Part shown: in pieces, positions 1-9,342 of the stretch
Layout: every line of letters starts with the position of its first letter
Position numbering within the stretch: the first letter of the stretch is position 1
NCBI GenBank assembly: GCA_021773635.1
Contig: JAJFJV010000030.1
Location: 1 to 46,742, forward strand
From: Gammaproteobacteria bacterium
Lineage (GTDB): Bacteria; Pseudomonadota; Gammaproteobacteria; HK1
Reading direction: 5' to 3'
Length of the DNA stretch: 46,742 nt
Notes under the pieces: generated by a model
What the model was told of the DNA's origin: nothing
Databases searched by the model: none
Seen by the model: the letters and a program-made list of their open reading frames with translations, nothing else
Translations under genes and position numbers: made by a program

Positions 1-35
1 AACCGGCCGCAAAGAAGAAAAAGAAAGACAAGTAG
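1..35 (+). CDS. C-terminal end of a lysine-rich protein (partial)
   Basis: Only the last ten codons lie in the window, in the frame starting at base 3: they read PAAKKKKKDK and stop at TAG 33-35. The same frame stays open after this stop and encodes another lysine-rich tail with Gly-Lys repeats up to TAG 189-191. Very basic, low-complexity tails of this kind occur in histone H1-like bacterial proteins such as AlgP, but too little is present to name the protein. The gene either ends here, or the downstream stretch is a tail cut off by a recent nonsense change. Confidence 0.45.
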   Translation, partial: PAAKKKKKDK

Positions 36-62
36 AAAAAATCCAAAAAGACAGGCAAGGTC

Positions 63-140
63 AAGGGCAAGGGCAAGGGCAAGGGCAAGGGCAAGGGCAA
101 GGGCAAGGGCAAGGGCAAGGGCAAGGGCAAGGGCAAGGGC
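63..140 (+). repeat. Hexanucleotide tandem repeat AAGGGC x13 (Lys-Gly)
   Basis: Thirteen uninterrupted copies of AAGGGC. In the frame of the partial lysine-rich gene they read (Lys-Gly)n. The array is framed by more lysine codons on both sides and ends in the tail KKKKRK at TAG 189-191. An array of perfect 6-bp units is prone to slippage, but gain or loss of a unit keeps the frame, so length variation would change only the basic tail. Confidence 0.95.
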
Positions 141-284
141 AAAAAGTCTGACGGAAAGAAGAAGAAAGGAAAGAAAAAAAAGCGCAAGTAGTGCGCCATC
201 TGCAAGCCCGGGGCACCGGGCCGTACAGCGAGCACAGGCCATGCAGACTACACTGGGCCTAATGCCACCAACGGCCCGCTCAGA

Positions 285-1442
285 TTGAAAGCACTGGCAA
301 AAATCGTCATCACACTGACCCTGCTCGCAGCCGCAGGGTGGGGTCTCTGGCGCGCGTCCCGGCCCGAACCCGTTGCTGTCATCCTCGCGCCGGTGCAGCG
401 TGGTGTGGTAGAGGCAACCGCCGCTAACACCCGTGCAGGCACGGTGAAGGCCTGCCGCCGTTCTCATCTCTCCCCCGCCACCGGCGGTCAGGTGGCCAAT
501 CTTCCGGTGAGCGAAGGCGACCGGGTAAGCACCGGCCAGCTGCTGATGGTCATCTGGAACGAGGATCTGGCTGCGAATCTGCAACTGGCGGAGAGCCAGA
601 TCGCCACGGCACGTGCCAACGAGAAGGAAATCTGTCTGCGCGCCGACGCGGCCAAACGCGAGGCCCGGCGCATGGAGCGCCTGGCAAAACAGAAACTCGT
701 CTCCGAGGAACGCCGCGATCAGGTCAGTACCGATGCACGCGCCCGTCAGGCGGGCTGCGAGAGCATGCGCGCTACCCTTCAGGTTCGCCGCGCACAACTG
801 GAAGCAGCGCAGGCGGCATTGCAGCGCACCATTCTCAAGGCGCCCTTTGCAGGCGTGATCGCCGAGGTCAATGCTGAACTCGGTGAATTCGTCACCCCCT
901 CGCCGCCGGGCATTCCCACCCCGCCCGCGGTGGATCTTATCGACGACCAGTGCCTCTATATCACCGCCCCCATCGATGAGGTAGATGCGCCGGCGATACG
1001 TCTGGGCATGCCCGCCTGCGTCTCGCTGGACGCCTTTCCACAACCCATTTGCGGCGCCCGGGTACGGCGTATCGCACCCTATGTACTGGATGTGGAGAAG
1101 CAGGCGCGCACGGTGGAGATCGAGGTGGAGTTCGGCGACCCGAAAGATGCGGCCGGCCTGATCCCCGGCTACAGCGCCGACATCGAAGTCACACTTGATC
1201 GTCGCGACCAGGTGCTACGTATCCCCACCGAGGCCATCCTGGAAGGTAACCGTGTGCTGGTCTACCAGGCAGAAACCGGCGTACTGGAGGAACGTCTCTT
1301 CAAGCCGGGCATCGCCAACTGGCGCTTCACCGAGATACTGGATGGCCTTACCCTGGATGAAAGGGTCGTCACCTCGGTGGGCCGGGAAGGTGTGGAGGCG
1401 GGAGCGCTGGTCACTCCGGAGACCGCGACGACCTCACCGTGA
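285..1442 (+). CDS. Efflux RND/ABC periplasmic adaptor subunit (MacA/HlyD family)
   Basis: This 385-residue protein has an N-terminal signal anchor (about residues 4-23). A lipoyl half-motif follows (GGQVANLPVSEGDRVSTGQ), then an alanine- and arginine-rich alpha-helical hairpin (about 95-185), the second lipoyl half (ILKAPFAGVIAEV) and the beta-barrel/membrane-proximal domains. This is the layout of membrane fusion proteins that link an inner-membrane transporter to an outer-membrane channel. The start is TTG at 285 with no clear ribosome site; no in-frame ATG lies near it. The end overlaps the ATPase gene by four bases (GTGA), so the genes are probably translationally coupled. With one ATPase and two permease genes following, it is the adaptor of a MacAB-like pump; the substrate cannot be read from sequence. 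Confidence 0.88.
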   Translation: MKALAKIVITLTLLAAAGWGLWRASRPEPVAVILAPVQRGVVEATAANTRAGTVKACRRSHLSPATGGQVANLPVSEGDRVSTGQLLMVIWNEDLAANLQLAESQIATARANEKEICLRADAAKREARRMERLAKQKLVSEERRDQVSTDARARQAGCESMRATLQVRRAQLEAAQAALQRTILKAPFAGVIAEVNAELGEFVTPSPPGIPTPPAVDLIDDQCLYITAPIDEVDAPAIRLGMPACVSLDAFPQPICGARVRRIAPYVLDVEKQARTVEIEVEFGDPKDAAGLIPGYSADIEVTLDRRDQVLRIPTEAILEGNRVLVYQAETGVLEERLFKPGIANWRFTEILDGLTLDERVVTSVGREGVEAGALVTPETATTSP

Positions 1443-2119
1443 TCTGCCTGCGGAGCGCCTGCCGCGACTACCTCATGGGCACGCAGACGGTGCATGCCCT
1501 GGATGGTGTGGACCTCGACGTGGAGGCAGGAGAGTACGTTGCCATTACCGGCCCGTCCGGCTCGGGCAAATCCACCCTGCTGCATATCATCGGCCTCCTC
1601 GACCGGCTGTCGCAGGGCAGCTATGAACTGGACGGTGACGACGTTACCCACCTCTCCGATGACGAACTGGCGCTGGTGCGATGCGAGACCATCGGCTTCG
1701 TATTCCAGTTCTTCCATCTGGTGCCGCGACTAAGCGCGGCGGCCAATGTCGAGCTGCCGCTCATCCTGGGCGGTATCGCGGCAGGCGAACGCGAAGAACG
1801 CGTTCAGGCAGTGTTGCAATCCTTTGGTCTTGCCGATCGTGCCGATCACCGCCCGGACCAGCTCTCCGGTGGCCAGCGCCAACGCGTCGCCATTGCCCGC
1901 GCCATGGTCACCAAACCGGCCATCCTGCTCGCAGACGAACCCACCGGTAACCTCGACCGCAGCTCCGGCAAGGAAGTGATACACATCCTGGAGACACTCA
2001 ATAGCGACGGCCTGACGCTACTGGTCGTCACCCATGATCCGGAACTTTCCGCCCGCGCCAATCGCCGCCTGCACATCGTCGATGGCGCCATCACGAAAGA
2101 CGAGCGGGGGGCCGGCTGA
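1439..2119 (+). CDS. ABC transporter ATP-binding protein (MacB/LolD type)
   Basis: 226 residues, one nucleotide-binding domain. Visible motifs are Walker A GPSGSGKST (about 39-47), signature LSGGQRQRVAIARAM, Walker B ILLADEPTGNLD and the switch His in VVTHD. The LSGGQ and DEPTGNLD forms are typical of the MacB/LolD/FtsE branch, which couples ATP hydrolysis to periplasmic mechanical work rather than to transport through the membrane. The start is GTG 1439 inside the stop of the adaptor gene; the stop overlaps the following permease ATG by one base. In classical MacB the ATPase is fused to the permease; here it is separate and serves two permease genes. Confidence 0.95.
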   Translation: MICLRSACRDYLMGTQTVHALDGVDLDVEAGEYVAITGPSGSGKSTLLHIIGLLDRLSQGSYELDGDDVTHLSDDELALVRCETIGFVFQFFHLVPRLSAAANVELPLILGGIAAGEREERVQAVLQSFGLADRADHRPDQLSGGQRQRVAIARAMVTKPAILLADEPTGNLDRSSGKEVIHILETLNSDGLTLLVVTHDPELSARANRRLHIVDGAITKDERGAG

Positions 2120-3324
2120 TGCGCAGTCTGGACATCCTCCGCTATACCACCAGCAGTATCGTCGGCTACCGCGCCCGCAGCCTGCTGCTGCTCTTCGCCA
2201 TGGCCATCGGGGTTGCCAGCGTGATCCTGCTGACCTCCCTGGGCGAGGGTGCACGCCGTTATGTGACCGGAGAATTCTCCGCCCTCGGCACCCATTTGCT
2301 CATCATCCTTCCGGGGCGCTCGGAAACCACCGGTGGCGCACCCCCTCTGCTCGGGGAAACCCCGCGCGATCTCAACCTTGACGATGCCCTGTCGCTGGAA
2401 CGCATCCGGCAGATCCGGCGCATTGCACCCATAGCCGTGGGTTCAGCGCCGGTCTCATGGCAAGGCCGCGAGCGCGAGAGCATGGTGCTCGGAACCACCG
2501 CCGACTTTCTGGCGCTGCGTCAGTTGCGCATGGCCCAGGGCCGCTTTCTTCCCGCCATGGACCCACACCGTTCCGCACCGATCTGCATACTCGGCTCCCG
2601 CGTGCGCAAGGAACTGTTTGGTAGCCAGTCGGCCCTTGGCCAATGGTTGCGCATCGGTGATCGCCGCTTCCGGGTCGTCGGCACGCTCGGCAGCGAAGGG
2701 CGCTCTATCGGCGTGGACCTGCAGGATGTAGTGATAGTCCCGGTCGCCTCGGCACAGGCCCTCTTTGACACCCCGTCCCTATTCCGCATTCTCGCCGAAG
2801 CACGTACCGCGGCAGATATTCCCACCGCCAAGGCAGCCGTCGCGCGGGCCATCCGTGACCGCCATGAAGGCGAAGATGACGTCACCGTGATCACCCAGGA
2901 TGCGGTGATCGCCACCTTCAACCGTATCTTCAGGGCCCTGACCCTCACCGTTGCCGGTATCGCCGCCATCAGCCTGGCAGTGGCCGGCATCCTGATCATG
3001 AACGTAATGCTGGTGGCAGTTTCCCAGCGCACCGCCGAGATTGGACTACTGAAGGCACTGGGGGCTACCCAACACCGCATCCTGCTGCTGTTTCTCACCG
3101 AGGCCGGATTGCTGTCACTTGCGGGTGCGACCATCGGCCTCGGGCTCGGCTCCGGCGCCGCATGGATGGTGGGAGAGTTCTACCCGGCACTGCCCATGAC
3201 ACCACCATCGTGGGCGGTTTTTGCGGCCCTTGGCACCGCACTTTCCATCGGCCTCGTGTTCGGTGTCCTGCCGGCACGGCGGGCGGCGGCGTTAGACCCG
3301 GTCATCGCCCTGGCAGGCCGTTGA
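2119..3324 (+). CDS. ABC transporter permease, MacB/FtsX family (first of two)
   Basis: 401 residues. A single N-terminal membrane helix (about 18-40) is followed by a large periplasmic MacB-type core domain (about 45-265) and three C-terminal membrane helices (about 275-395). That is the four-helix MacB/LolC layout. The helix-turn segment TAEIGLLKALGAT before the third helix is the conserved coupling region of FtsX-type permeases. The gene overlaps the ATPase gene by one base and lies 9 bases before a homologous permease, so the pump probably works as a heterodimer of the two. Confidence 0.93.
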   Translation: MRSLDILRYTTSSIVGYRARSLLLLFAMAIGVASVILLTSLGEGARRYVTGEFSALGTHLLIILPGRSETTGGAPPLLGETPRDLNLDDALSLERIRQIRRIAPIAVGSAPVSWQGRERESMVLGTTADFLALRQLRMAQGRFLPAMDPHRSAPICILGSRVRKELFGSQSALGQWLRIGDRRFRVVGTLGSEGRSIGVDLQDVVIVPVASAQALFDTPSLFRILAEARTAADIPTAKAAVARAIRDRHEGEDDVTVITQDAVIATFNRIFRALTLTVAGIAAISLAVAGILIMNVMLVAVSQRTAEIGLLKALGATQHRILLLFLTEAGLLSLAGATIGLGLGSGAAWMVGEFYPALPMTPPSWAVFAALGTALSIGLVFGVLPARRAAALDPVIALAGR

Positions 3325-3333
3325 AGAAGTCTC

Positions 3334-4533
3334 ATGCGTAACCGCGACCTCATCGGATTTGCAGGCGGCGCCATACTTGGCCACCGTCTGCGCTCGGGGC
3401 TGACCGCACTCGGTATCGCAGTGGGTATTACTGCAGTAGTACTGCTTACCTCCATCGGCGAGGGAATTCATCGCTTTGTGCTTGCAGAGTTCACCCAGTT
3501 CGGCACCAATCTGATTGCGGTGATGCCAGGCAAGACCGAGACCCTGGGGATCTCGGCGGCCACCATCAGCAATGTCCGCCCCCTGAGCCTCAACGATTCC
3601 GCCGCGCTGGGACGCCTGCCCGGCGTGATTGCCGCGGTGCCGGTGGTTCAGGGCAACGCCCCGGTGGAATCCTCTGGACGCTCGCGGCGCACCATGGTGC
3701 TCGGCGTCGGCTCGGAAATGCCGGCGGTGTGGAGTATGGGCGTCGCGGCCGGACGTTTCCTGCCGGCGGACGACCCGCGCGCACCACGGGCCTATGCGGT
3801 GCTGGGCAAGACCCTGTACACGGAACTCTTTGGCGATCGCTCAGCCCTCGGCCAGCGTGTCCGCGTAGGCGGCGACCGCTACCGCGTAATAGGCGTGATG
3901 GCCCCCAAGGGCCAGTTCCTCGGCTTCGATCTGGATGACGCCGTCTATATTCCCACGGCCAAAGCACTGGCACTCTTCAATCGCGAAAGCCTGATGGAAA
4001 TCGACCTGCTCTATCGCGAGGATGCGAGCGTGGATGCGCTGGTCAAACAGGTCCACCAGCGCCTGCTGGATCGCCACGGCTTTGAAGACTTCACCATCGT
4101 CACTCAACAGCAGATGCTGGACATCCTCGGCTCCGTGCTCGACGTGCTGACCTTCGCGGTCGGTGCCCTCGGCGGGGTTTCACTGTTCGTGGGCGGGGTG
4201 GGCATTCTCACCATCATGACCATCGCAGTACGCGAGCGCACCGGGGAGATCGGCCTGCTGCGGGCCATCGGCGCGCGCCGCGGCCAGGTCCTTCAATTAT
4301 TCCTGCTGGAGGCGCTGTTACTCGCGGTACTGGGCGGCCTCGCTGGTGTCGGTCTGGCACTCGGCATCACCGGCCTGCTCAAACTGCTGGCCCCGGCCCT
4401 GCCCGTCTACCCCTCCCCAGGCTATGCCCTGCTGGCCCTCCTGCTGGCCATGGTGGTGGGCCTCATCTCCGGCGTCCTCCCCGCCCGCCGCGCCGCCGCC
4501 CTGCAACCGCTGGAGGCACTGCGCGCGGAGTGA
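3334..4533 (+). CDS. ABC transporter permease, MacB/FtsX family (second of two)
   Basis: 399 residues with the same layout as the preceding permease: a helix near residues 15-37, a periplasmic MacB-type core, then three membrane helices. The coupling motif is RTGEIGLLRAIGAR. It is clearly a paralogue of its neighbour, with shared blocks such as the LLTSIGEG segment after the first helix and LPARRAAAL at the C-terminus. It is the last gene of the operon that starts at 285; no terminator with a T-run follows, and the 206-bp gap after it holds an intergenic repeat. Confidence 0.93.
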   Translation: MRNRDLIGFAGGAILGHRLRSGLTALGIAVGITAVVLLTSIGEGIHRFVLAEFTQFGTNLIAVMPGKTETLGISAATISNVRPLSLNDSAALGRLPGVIAAVPVVQGNAPVESSGRSRRTMVLGVGSEMPAVWSMGVAAGRFLPADDPRAPRAYAVLGKTLYTELFGDRSALGQRVRVGGDRYRVIGVMAPKGQFLGFDLDDAVYIPTAKALALFNRESLMEIDLLYREDASVDALVKQVHQRLLDRHGFEDFTIVTQQQMLDILGSVLDVLTFAVGALGGVSLFVGGVGILTIMTIAVRERTGEIGLLRAIGARRGQVLQLFLLEALLLAVLGGLAGVGLALGITGLLKLLAPALPVYPSPGYALLALLLAMVVGLISGVLPARRAAALQPLEALRAE

Positions 4534-4560
4534 ATAAATACTATAAGTGCTTCCCTGCGC

Positions 4561-4665
4561 AAGATGACCTTATGGCGCGGAGCACATACGTACAGGGATG
4601 TAGGTGAGGGGCGTAAGCAGGATGCGGAAGCCTTGCCGAGGACGTGCGGGAGCGACCCACCTTAC
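4561..4665. repeat. Intergenic dispersed repeat, copy A
   Basis: Non-coding stretch between the permease gene and the YyaL-like gene. Its left part (GATGACCTTATGGCGCGGAG) and right part (GAGCGACCCACCTTAC) match the two halves of copy B at 6819-6871, with about 50 extra bases between the halves. The paired halves and intergenic positions suggest a small dispersed repeat family. It sits between genes in the same orientation and could be transcribed; no coding potential is seen. Confidence 0.6.
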
Positions 4666-4739
4666 GGAGACACTCGCATCATTTCGGATCCAGCCTCGTA
4701 TAAAGTACGGTGCATGTTCCGTACCGAGTGAGTCCTGAC

Positions 4740-6782
4740 ATGCCCAACCGCCTCGTCGACGAAACCAGCCCCTATCTGCAGCAGCATGCCCATAACCCAG
4801 TGGACTGGTATCCGTGGAATTCCGAGGCGCTGGCGCTCGCGGAGCGGGAGGACAAGCCGATCCTGCTGTCCATCGGATATTCCGCCTGCCACTGGTGCCA
4901 TGTGATGGCGCACGAGTCCTTCGAGAATGAAGGTACTGCGGCGCTGATGAATGAGTTGTTCATCAATATCAAGGTGGATCGCGAGGAGCGCCCGGACCTG
5001 GATCGCATCTACCAGAATGCCCATCACCTGCTGGCCCAGCGTGGCGGCGGCTGGCCGCTGACGGTATTTCTTTCACCGAAAAATCAGGTGCCTTTTTTCG
5101 CCGGCACCTATTTCCCCAATGAAGCGCGCCACGGTCTTATCAGTTTCAGCGATCTGCTACGCCGTATCGCGGATTTCTACCGCAGCGATACGGACAGCAT
5201 CGCGGAGCAGGGACCGCGCATGATTGCGGCATTGCAGAGTATCGATGCCTCCCGGGAGGGTGCGGGCACCGCGAGCCTGGATATCACCCCGCTGCAAGGT
5301 GCACGCCGGCAACTGGAAGATAGTTTCGAGGCCGGCCACGGGGGCTTTAGCGATGCACCGAAGTTCCCTCATGCCACCCACCTGGAACGCCTGTTGCGCC
5401 ACCGGGCCCGCCATCCGGAGGATGACAAGGCGCTGGAAATGGCCCGCCGCACGCTGGAGAACATGGGTCGTGGTGGGATCTACGACCAGCTGGGTGGTGG
5501 TTTTTGCCGCTACTCCGTAGACAAGTTCTGGATGATCCCCCACTTCGAGAAAATGCTCTACGACAACGGCGCCTTGCAGGCCGTCTATGCGTGGGCCTGG
5601 CAGACCACTGGGGAGTACTTGTTTCGTGAGATTGCCCTTGGCATCGGGCGCTGGGTGATGGCGGAGATGCAATCACCGGAAGGGGGTTATTACTCGGCCC
5701 TGGATGCGGACTCTGAAGGAGAGGAGGGGCGTTTCTATGTCTGGGACAAGGCGAAGGTGGAAACGCTGCTGGAGGCCGATGAATTCCGGCTGCTCGCCCG
5801 CCGCTACGGCCTCGATGGTGCCCCCAACTTCGAAGGCCGTTGGCACCTGCATGTCTATCACGAACTTCCGGAGCTTGGGGAAGCGCTTGGGCTAACGGAA
5901 CCGGCCTGCCATGAACTACTGGCAAGCGGCCATGACAAACTGTTCAAGGCTCGCGCAAAACGGGTACGGCCGGGGCGGGATGAAAAGATCCTCACAGCGT
6001 GGAATGCACTGATGATCAAGGGCATGGCCATCGCCGGGCGCAATCTGGACGAGCCGGAACTCATCGATTCTGCGGAGCGGGCGCTGGACTTTCTTCACCA
6101 CACCCTGTGGCGGGACGGCCGGTTACTCGCCACCTGCAAGGATGGCAAGGCGCATCTGATGGCCTATCTGGATGATTATGCCTACCTGATTGATGCCATC
6201 CTCGAACTACTCCAGGCGCGCTGGCAAAGCAAAGCACTGCGCTGGGCCGGTGAACTCGCCGATGTGCTACTTGAGCATTTTGAGGACCGTGAGGCCGGGG
6301 GCTTTTATTTTACCGCCGATGATCACGAACGCCTGATTCATCGCTCCCGCAGTTTCGCCGACGACGCCACCCCGGCGGGCAACGGCATTGCCGCCTATGC
6401 GCTGGCGCGCCTTGGCCACCTGCTCGGCGAAAGCCGCTATCTTGAGGCCAGCGAACGCACCCTGCAGGCTGCCTGGCCCGCCCTCCAACAGCATCCTGCT
6501 GCCCATAACAGCCTGCTGCTTGCGCTGGAGGAATATCACCAGCCGCCACAAATTGTCATTCTGCGCGGGAAAGTCGAAGAGCTGGAGAAATGGCGGCAGA
6601 ACCTGGAGCAGAATTACGCCCCGGGACGCATGGTATTCGCCATCGACAGCGACCTTGATGATTTACCCGCGCCCCTGGCTGATAAAAAATATACGGGCGA
6701 GATCGTCGCCTATGTATGTGAAGGTACGCGCTGTCTACCACCGGAGTATTCGCTGGAGGGGCTGAAGGCGCGGCTGGAATAG
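4740..6782 (+). CDS. Thioredoxin-domain protein, YyaL/DUF255 (SPATA20-like) family
   Basis: 680 residues from ATG 4740, chosen because [20 protein letters not shown] is the usual N-terminus of this family; an in-frame ATG at 4710 adds ten residues unlike the family. The N-terminal thioredoxin-like domain carries a CxxC in SACHWCHVM. It is followed by an (alpha/alpha)6 barrel like N-acylglucosamine epimerases (motifs [37 protein letters not shown]-type [13 protein letters not shown]). The size agrees with the family. The role is not established; a redox or sugar-binding function has been proposed from the folds. It stands alone, with hairpin and repeat sequence after it. Confidence 0.92.
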   Translation: MPNRLVDETSPYLQQHAHNPVDWYPWNSEALALAEREDKPILLSIGYSACHWCHVMAHESFENEGTAALMNELFINIKVDREERPDLDRIYQNAHHLLAQRGGGWPLTVFLSPKNQVPFFAGTYFPNEARHGLISFSDLLRRIADFYRSDTDSIAEQGPRMIAALQSIDASREGAGTASLDITPLQGARRQLEDSFEAGHGGFSDAPKFPHATHLERLLRHRARHPEDDKALEMARRTLENMGRGGIYDQLGGGFCRYSVDKFWMIPHFEKMLYDNGALQAVYAWAWQTTGEYLFREIALGIGRWVMAEMQSPEGGYYSALDADSEGEEGRFYVWDKAKVETLLEADEFRLLARRYGLDGAPNFEGRWHLHVYHELPELGEALGLTEPACHELLASGHDKLFKARAKRVRPGRDEKILTAWNALMIKGMAIAGRNLDEPELIDSAERALDFLHHTLWRDGRLLATCKDGKAHLMAYLDDYAYLIDAILELLQARWQSKALRWAGELADVLLEHFEDREAGGFYFTADDHERLIHRSRSFADDATPAGNGIAAYALARLGHLLGESRYLEASERTLQAAWPALQQHPAAHNSLLLALEEYHQPPQIVILRGKVEELEKWRQNLEQNYAPGRMVFAIDSDLDDLPAPLADKKYTGEIVAYVCEGTRCLPPEYSLEGLKARLE

Positions 6783-6798
6783 GATCACCGAGGTGATC
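6783..6798 (+). other. Perfect inverted repeat directly after a stop codon
   Basis: GATCACC-GA-GGTGATC, 7-bp arms with a 2-base loop, starts at the base after the TAG of the YyaL-like gene. There is no T-run after it, so it is not a standard intrinsic terminator; it could protect the mRNA 3' end or be part of the adjacent repeat. Confidence 0.4.
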
Positions 6799-6818
6799 GG
6801 CGGGCGCGGCTTTGGCCA

Positions 6819-6871
6819 AGGATGGCCTTATGTCACGAAGCACAAGGATGTGCGAGAGTGACCCACCCTAC
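6819..6871. repeat. Intergenic dispersed repeat, copy B
   Basis: Contains GGATGGCCTTATGTCACGAA and GAGTGACCCACCCTAC, matching the two ends of copy A (4561-4665) but without the roughly 50-base middle section. It lies in the 165-bp gap between the YyaL-like gene and the metallopeptidase gene. No open frame or structured RNA is evident. Confidence 0.6.
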
Positions 6872-6947
6872 AATAACCGGATTCTGGATTGGCACTCCGC
6901 GCCCTCCCGGATGACGAAAAAGAAACGGGATTTAATAAAGCAAAAAC

Positions 6948-7661
6948 ATGCGTTCCAGGCAGGAATATATCGAAGTCGAAGGCATCCCGGTGGAGGTTGT
7001 GCGCAAGCGTATCAAGCACCTCAATCTCCGGGTCTATCCACCGGATGGACGGGTACGGCTGGCAGCACCACTGCGGACGGATGAGGCCACCGTGCGCTGG
7101 ATGGTGAGTTCCCGGCTGGAGTGGATCAGGCGCCAGCGTGCCCGCCTCATGGGACGTCCCCGGCCCGGCATTCCAACCATGCTCCCGGGCGAAACCCACT
7201 ACTTTCTCGGCCGCCCCTATAAGCTCGACATACGTGAAAACTGCCGTCGCCAGGGCGTCAAATTAAATGGCGACTCGATCCTGGAACTTCACACGCGCGG
7301 CACCGCCCACACCACCCAGCGTGTCGCCCTGCTGCAGGACTGGTATCGTCAGCAAATGCAGGCGCTGTTACCGGAACTGATTACCAAATGGGAGCCGGTT
7401 ATCGGGATGCGGGTAGCCGAATGCCGCATTAAAAAGATGAAAACCCGCTGGGGCAGTTGCAACATCGCCGCCCACCGTATCTGGCTCAATCTGGAGCTGA
7501 TCAAACGACCCGTGCTCTCGCTGGAATATGTGCTGATGCACGAAATGACTCATCTGCTGGAGCGCTATCACAACGCACACTTTTACGCGCTGATGGACGG
7601 ATTCATGCCGGACTGGCGCCAGCACCGGGCAGCCCTCGATCAGACCACGCCGTCAGTGTGA
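6948..7661 (+). CDS. YgjP-type M48-like metallopeptidase (DUF45)
   Basis: 237 residues. The C-terminal half has the zinc motif HEMTHLLERYHNAHF, an HExxH-like signature (HEMTH) with a further His downstream, and the preceding MKTRWGSCN block typical of the DUF45/WLM-type metallopeptidase family. The N-terminal part (IPVEVVRKRIKHLNLRVYP) is the family's beta-rich lead-in. The length is normal. It is probably a cytoplasmic protein, as no signal peptide is seen. It converges on the GIY-YIG gene with eight bases between the stops. Confidence 0.9.
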   Translation: MRSRQEYIEVEGIPVEVVRKRIKHLNLRVYPPDGRVRLAAPLRTDEATVRWMVSSRLEWIRRQRARLMGRPRPGIPTMLPGETHYFLGRPYKLDIRENCRRQGVKLNGDSILELHTRGTAHTTQRVALLQDWYRQQMQALLPELITKWEPVIGMRVAECRIKKMKTRWGSCNIAAHRIWLNLELIKRPVLSLEYVLMHEMTHLLERYHNAHFYALMDGFMPDWRQHRAALDQTTPSV

Positions 7662-7669
7662 CAGGCGAA

Positions 7670-7927
7670 TTACGGTTTCCCGCTAACGAGCAACTCTTTC
7701 TGCCCTTTTTTTAGCCGCTTGATCGCCGCCTCGCGACGGCAGGCCTCTGCACGGGACGCGACTTGCTCAGAGTAGAGCAACTGCACTGGCCGCCGACCGC
7801 GAGTATAGCGGGCGCCTCCGGGTAACTCGCCGTTATGCTCGGCGAGGCGGCGCACCACGTCGGTGGCAACACCGGTGTAGAGGCTGTCATCAGCGCATCG
7901 CAAAATATAGACCAACCACTCACTCAC
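7670..7927 (-). CDS. GIY-YIG nuclease-superfamily protein (YhbQ-like)
   Basis: 85 residues, start GTG 7927. The GIY-YIG core is visible as VYILRCADDSLYTGVATDVVRRLAEH, followed by YTRGRRPVQLLYSE and the lysine-rich C-terminus, as in the small UvrC-like single-domain family (YhbQ/UPF0213). These proteins are presumed structure-specific nucleases of uncertain role. The gene stands alone and converges on the metallopeptidase gene. Confidence 0.92.
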   Translation of the reverse strand: MSEWLVYILRCADDSLYTGVATDVVRRLAEHNGELPGGARYTRGRRPVQLLYSEQVASRAEACRREAAIKRLKKGQKELLVSGKP

Positions 7928-7985
7928 TCGGCTTTAACCCTATGAAGAAATCCTTCCCGAGTGTGCCGCGAGACGAGGCAGACAG

Positions 7986-9200
7986 CTAGCTTTTCAGCCT
8001 AGTGCTGATGCGGACTTCCTCATTCAGGGTGCGGTGTACCGGGCAACGGTCGGCGATTTTCTGCAGGCGGGTGCGTTGGGTAGCATCCAGCTCGCCACTC
8101 AATTCGATTTCCCGGGTGATGTGATCGATCTTGCGCTGCTCATCGGCACAACCGCTGCAATCATCGGCATATGCCTTTGCATGGCTGAGGTGCACCTTCA
8201 CCTCGCCCAGTGGCCAGCCCTTGTGGTCCGCGTACATACGCAGGGTCATACCGGTGCAGGCCCCGAGTGCCGCTGCCAGTAAGCCGTAAGGACTTGGTCC
8301 CAGCCCCGTGCCTCCCGCGGCGGCTGGCTCGTCGGCCGCGAAGCGGGATGCTCCCGCCTTGATCTCGGTATAAAAGCCCTCGGCCCCGGTGCGGGTCAGT
8401 ATCTGGTGCTCGCTGTCGCCCATGTCTCCTGCATCCGTTGGCGGCAGATATTTTTCCGCCCAAACCGCAATCATGTTGCCCACATAGCGGGCGTCTTCTT
8501 CCCGGCCCAGCAGATGATCGGCACGGTCCAGCGAAATAAAGCTCTTGGGATGATGGGCGACCTCATAGATCCGCCGGGCGTGCTCGACCTCCACCGTTTC
8601 ATCCACCGGCGAGTGGAATACCAGCAACGCACGGTCGAGCCCGACGATGGCCCTGTGCAGCGGCGCCTCGGCAATATCCTCAAGAAACTGTTTGCGGATG
8701 CGAAACGGTCTGCCCGCCAGCTGCAGTTCTACCTCACCCTCTGCTTCCAGCGTCTCCCGCTGTTCGGCAAAAAGGTGCGCCACGTGGCCGGGATCGCTGG
8801 GCGCCGCGATAGTCGCCACCGCGACGGCGCTCGGGATGTGTTGCGCGGCCACCAGTACCGCAGCACCGCCCAGGGAGTGTCCGATGAGAATACGCGGGGC
8901 ATCGTATTCCCGTTCCATAAATTGGGCCGCGGAGACGAGATCATCGACATTGGAGGAAAAATTGGTGTCGGCGAAATCACCCTCGCTCTGGCCGAGACCA
9001 GTGAAATCGAAGCGTAGTACCGCAATGCCCTGCCGAGTCAGGGCGCGGTTGATATGGCTAACGGCCTTGAGGTTTTTGCCACAAGTAAAGCAATGGGCGA
9101 ACAGGGCGCAGGCGCGCGGTTTGCGATCAACTGGCAAGTCCATAACGGCAGCCAGGCGCTGACCGCGGTCATTAAAAAAATACAGTTTGCGCGAGCGCAT
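7986..9200 (-). CDS. Bifunctional alpha/beta hydrolase - OsmC fusion
   Basis: 404 residues with two domains. Residues about 1-255 form an alpha/beta hydrolase with nucleophile elbow GHSLGG, a likely acid in FHSPVDE and a His in RADHLLG. Residues about 265-400 form an OsmC/Ohr-type domain with two family Cys positions: GACTGMTLRMYADHKGWP and DRCPVHRTL. The OsmC part would reduce organic hydroperoxides, and the hydrolase could release acyl hydroperoxides, but this coupling is an inference. The fusion is known in proteobacteria. A good ribosome site (AGGAG, about 6 bases upstream) supports ATG 9200. Confidence 0.93.
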   Translation of the reverse strand: MRSRKLYFFNDRGQRLAAVMDLPVDRKPRACALFAHCFTCGKNLKAVSHINRALTRQGIAVLRFDFTGLGQSEGDFADTNFSSNVDDLVSAAQFMEREYDAPRILIGHSLGGAAVLVAAQHIPSAVAVATIAAPSDPGHVAHLFAEQRETLEAEGEVELQLAGRPFRIRKQFLEDIAEAPLHRAIVGLDRALLVFHSPVDETVEVEHARRIYEVAHHPKSFISLDRADHLLGREEDARYVGNMIAVWAEKYLPPTDAGDMGDSEHQILTRTGAEGFYTEIKAGASRFAADEPAAAGGTGLGPSPYGLLAAALGACTGMTLRMYADHKGWPLGEVKVHLSHAKAYADDCSGCADEQRKIDHITREIELSGELDATQRTRLQKIADRCPVHRTLNEEVRISTRLKS

Positions 9201-9342
9201 GGAGAACTCCTGTGGATCCGGATATGAAGGTAGCGTGATGTCTTCCGAAATGCTGACCGAATTTTAGTGGCTTTGTTCCCGGAACCCTGTCCGGAGAAAC
9301 GGATATTCAATCACTTCGTTGCCTGAAATTTTCGAAGAATAT

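Noticed and set aside
59-141. Glutamine-glycine repeat protein in another frame of the hexamer array.
   Set aside because: That frame has no start or flanking coding signal; the Lys-Gly frame matches the basic sequence on both sides.
206-221. GC hairpin GCCCGG-GGCA-CCGGGC as terminator of the lysine-rich gene.
   Set aside because: No T-run follows, and short GC dyads are common at this base composition.
7986-9200. Hydrolase-OsmC fusion as a novel protein.
   Set aside because: The same fusion is known in many proteobacteria.
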